11,164 bases of DNA from positions 1 through 11,164 of the forward strand of contig CAJLVH010000055.1 of assembly GCA_905210055.1 (NCBI GenBank). Reading direction: 5' to 3'. This DNA is from an uncultured Enorma sp. Lineage in GTDB: Bacteria > Actinomycetota > Coriobacteriia > Coriobacteriales > Coriobacteriaceae. Below the pieces are notes generated by a model. It ran no database searches. It was not told where the DNA came from and worked only from the letters and a program-made list of their open reading frames with translations. Below, piece by piece: positions 10,377 to 11,164 of the stretch (within the stretch, counting starts at the first letter, position 1; the number at the start of each line of letters is the position of its first letter). A program made the translations under genes and the position numbers.

Positions 10377-10685
10377 TTGTCTACCCAGAAGATCAGGATC
10401 CGCCTCAAGGGTTACGATCATGAGGTCGTGGATCAGTCGGCGAAGCTCATCGTCGAGACCGCCCAGAAGACGGGCGCCCGCGTCTCCGGCCCCGTGCCGC
10501 TGCCCACCGAGCGCAACCTCTACACCGTCATCAAGGGACCGCACGTCGACAAGGACTCGCGCGAGCAGTTCGAGATGCGCACCCACAAGCGCCTCATCGA
10601 CATCCTCGATCCCACGAGCGGCACCGTCGATTCGCTCCAGCGCCTCGACCTTCCCGCCGGCGTGGACATCCAGATCAAGCTCTAA
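10377..10685 (+). CDS. rpsJ: 30S ribosomal protein S10 (NusE)
   Basis: S10 is a 30S head protein and, as NusE, a partner of NusB and NusG in transcription antitermination and transcription-translation coupling. The 102-residue product has the standard length. It starts at TTG behind a strong ribosome-binding site. Conserved blocks are RIRLKGYDHEVVDQS (7-21), ETAQKTGARVSGPVPLPT (27-44), and the loop-forming stretch from KGPHVDKDSREQFEMRTHKR (53-72) to LIDILDP (73-79). It is last in this str operon. Normally rpsJ heads the S10 operon with rplC next; here a terminator follows 21 bases after the stop and the next gene is convergent. Confidence 0.99.
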   Translation: MSTQKIRIRLKGYDHEVVDQSAKLIVETAQKTGARVSGPVPLPTERNLYTVIKGPHVDKDSREQFEMRTHKRLIDILDPTSGTVDSLQRLDLPAGVDIQIKL

Positions 10686-10706
10686 GCTTGTAGCTGCATA
10701 ACGCTG

Positions 10707-10743
10707 AAAAGCCCGCTTCCCCTGCAAGGGAGGCGGGCTTTTT
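10707..10743 (+). terminator. Strong intrinsic terminator after rpsJ, probably bidirectional
   Basis: The stem aaaagcccgcttccc (10707-10721) pairs with gggaggcgggctttt (10728-10742), with one T-G pair and a 6-base loop, and runs into a five-T tract (10739-10743). The leading aaaa supplies a T-run on the minus strand, so it can also end transcripts from the convergent acetyltransferase gene. Confidence 0.92.
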
Positions 10744-10745
10744 GC

Positions 10746-10770
10746 AACACTTTGGCGCTTAACACTTTGG
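10746..10770. repeat. Short direct repeat overlapping the left arm of the palindrome
   Basis: The decamer aacactttgg occurs at 10746-10755 and again at 10761-10770, a 15-base period. The second copy is part of the long inverted repeat. The first may be a remnant of a second arm. Confidence 0.6.
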
Positions 10771-10825
10771 GGACGGGGTCAAAAGTGTTGAAAGTAACAC
10801 TTTTGACCCCGTCCCCAAAGTGTTA
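10760..10825. repeat. Perfect 30-bp inverted repeat, REP/BIME-like
   Basis: Arms 10760-10789 and 10796-10825 are perfect reverse complements, separated by gaaagt. Each arm contains ggggacggggtc or its complement and is bounded by aacactt/aagtgtt, so each arm is itself a partial palindrome. It lies between two convergent genes, after the rpsJ terminator. Such intergenic palindromes are typical of repetitive extragenic elements, some mobilised by IS200-like REP-associated transposases. No transposase is present here. Copy number elsewhere cannot be judged from this window. Confidence 0.8.
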
Positions 10826-10842
10826 CCCGGTGGCAGCGGCGG

Positions 10843-11133
10843 TTAGGCGAGAAGGTGCGCCCACTCAGGATGCTTTTCGAACCAACCTACGGCATAGCTG
10901 CAGGTGGGGCGTGCGCGACGATCGGTGCGTTCGAGCTCGTGCGCGCAGGCTTCCAGGAGCTTGCCCGCCATGCCCTGGCCGCGCAGGCTTGGATCGACGA
11001 AGGTGTGATTGATGTCGACGACGCCTTCGCCGCAGGCGGGGAAGGTGACCTCGGCGAGCACGCTGCCGTCTTCCGCGCGCAGGCGGATCGCATGGTTTTC
11101 GACGAGGAAATTCGGCTGAATATTCTCGCTCAT
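10843..11133 (-). CDS. Small GNAT-fold N-acetyltransferase (YjdJ/NATD1-like)
   Basis: The predicted 96-residue protein matches the short GNAT family with the acetyl-CoA motif Arg-x-x-Gly-x-Ala. That motif is at RGQGMA (51-56), inside FVDPSLRGQGMAGKLLEAC. The family-typical C-terminal block CSYAVGWFEKHPEW (78-91) is present. The length agrees with this single-domain family. The minus-strand ATG (11133-11131) is preceded by aggaga (11144-11139) at 5 bases. It converges on rpsJ and probably shares the bidirectional terminator. Acetyl-CoA binding is well supported; the substrate is unknown. Confidence 0.9.
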   Translation of the reverse strand: MSENIQPNFLVENHAIRLRAEDGSVLAEVTFPACGEGVVDINHTFVDPSLRGQGMAGKLLEACAHELERTDRRARPTCSYAVGWFEKHPEWAHLLA

Positions 11134-11164
11134 CGGTGTCTCCTAGAAGACGGGGCAGGGGGGG

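Overview
The window is chromosomal, high in GC and typical of a Gram-positive bacterium. It carries the 3' part of the RNA polymerase beta-prime gene, two accessory genes, a short str operon and one small reverse-strand gene. I infer a member of the Actinomycetota, most likely class Coriobacteriia. The grounds are the strong G/C third-position bias, the beta-prime trigger loop with no large insertion, a sortase-type surface protein with a Listeria-Bacteroides repeat, and the sequences of S12 and S10. Genus cannot be fixed from this window.

Layout. Bases 1-3287 are rpoC, truncated at the left edge. It carries an unusual C-terminal extension containing a domain that aligns without gaps to the C-terminal domain of the RNA polymerase alpha subunit. 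A strong hairpin (3315-3348) ends that unit. A 307-base gap with promoter-like hexamers leads to a 751-residue secreted beta-helix surface protein (3595-5850) with a variant sorting signal, followed by its own hairpin (5887-5916). Next comes a membrane CPBP-family (CAAX-protease/bacteriocin-processing) protein (6022-6912). A 332-base gap holds the likely promoter of the str operon: rpsL (7245-7622), rpsG (7698-8171), fusA (8190-10313) and rpsJ (10377-10685). The operon has no tuf gene and stops at a strong, probably bidirectional terminator right after rpsJ. A perfect 30-bp inverted repeat (10760-10825) separates it from a convergent small GNAT gene (10843-11133, minus strand).

How the parts work together. 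rpoC supplies the catalytic subunit of transcription. rpsL, rpsG, fusA and rpsJ supply the decoding-site protein S12, head protein S7, translocase EF-G and S10/NusE. The two genes between them appear to be cell-envelope genes unrelated to this core machinery, and the terminators and spacing suggest separate transcription.

The points most worth checking are the alpha-CTD-like domain inside beta-prime, which keeps most of the DNA-contact residues known from E. coli alpha; Arg at position 88 of S12, a residue known from streptomycin-resistant mutants; the mutually exclusive hairpins before rpsJ; the break of the S10 operon after rpsJ; and the long perfect palindrome.
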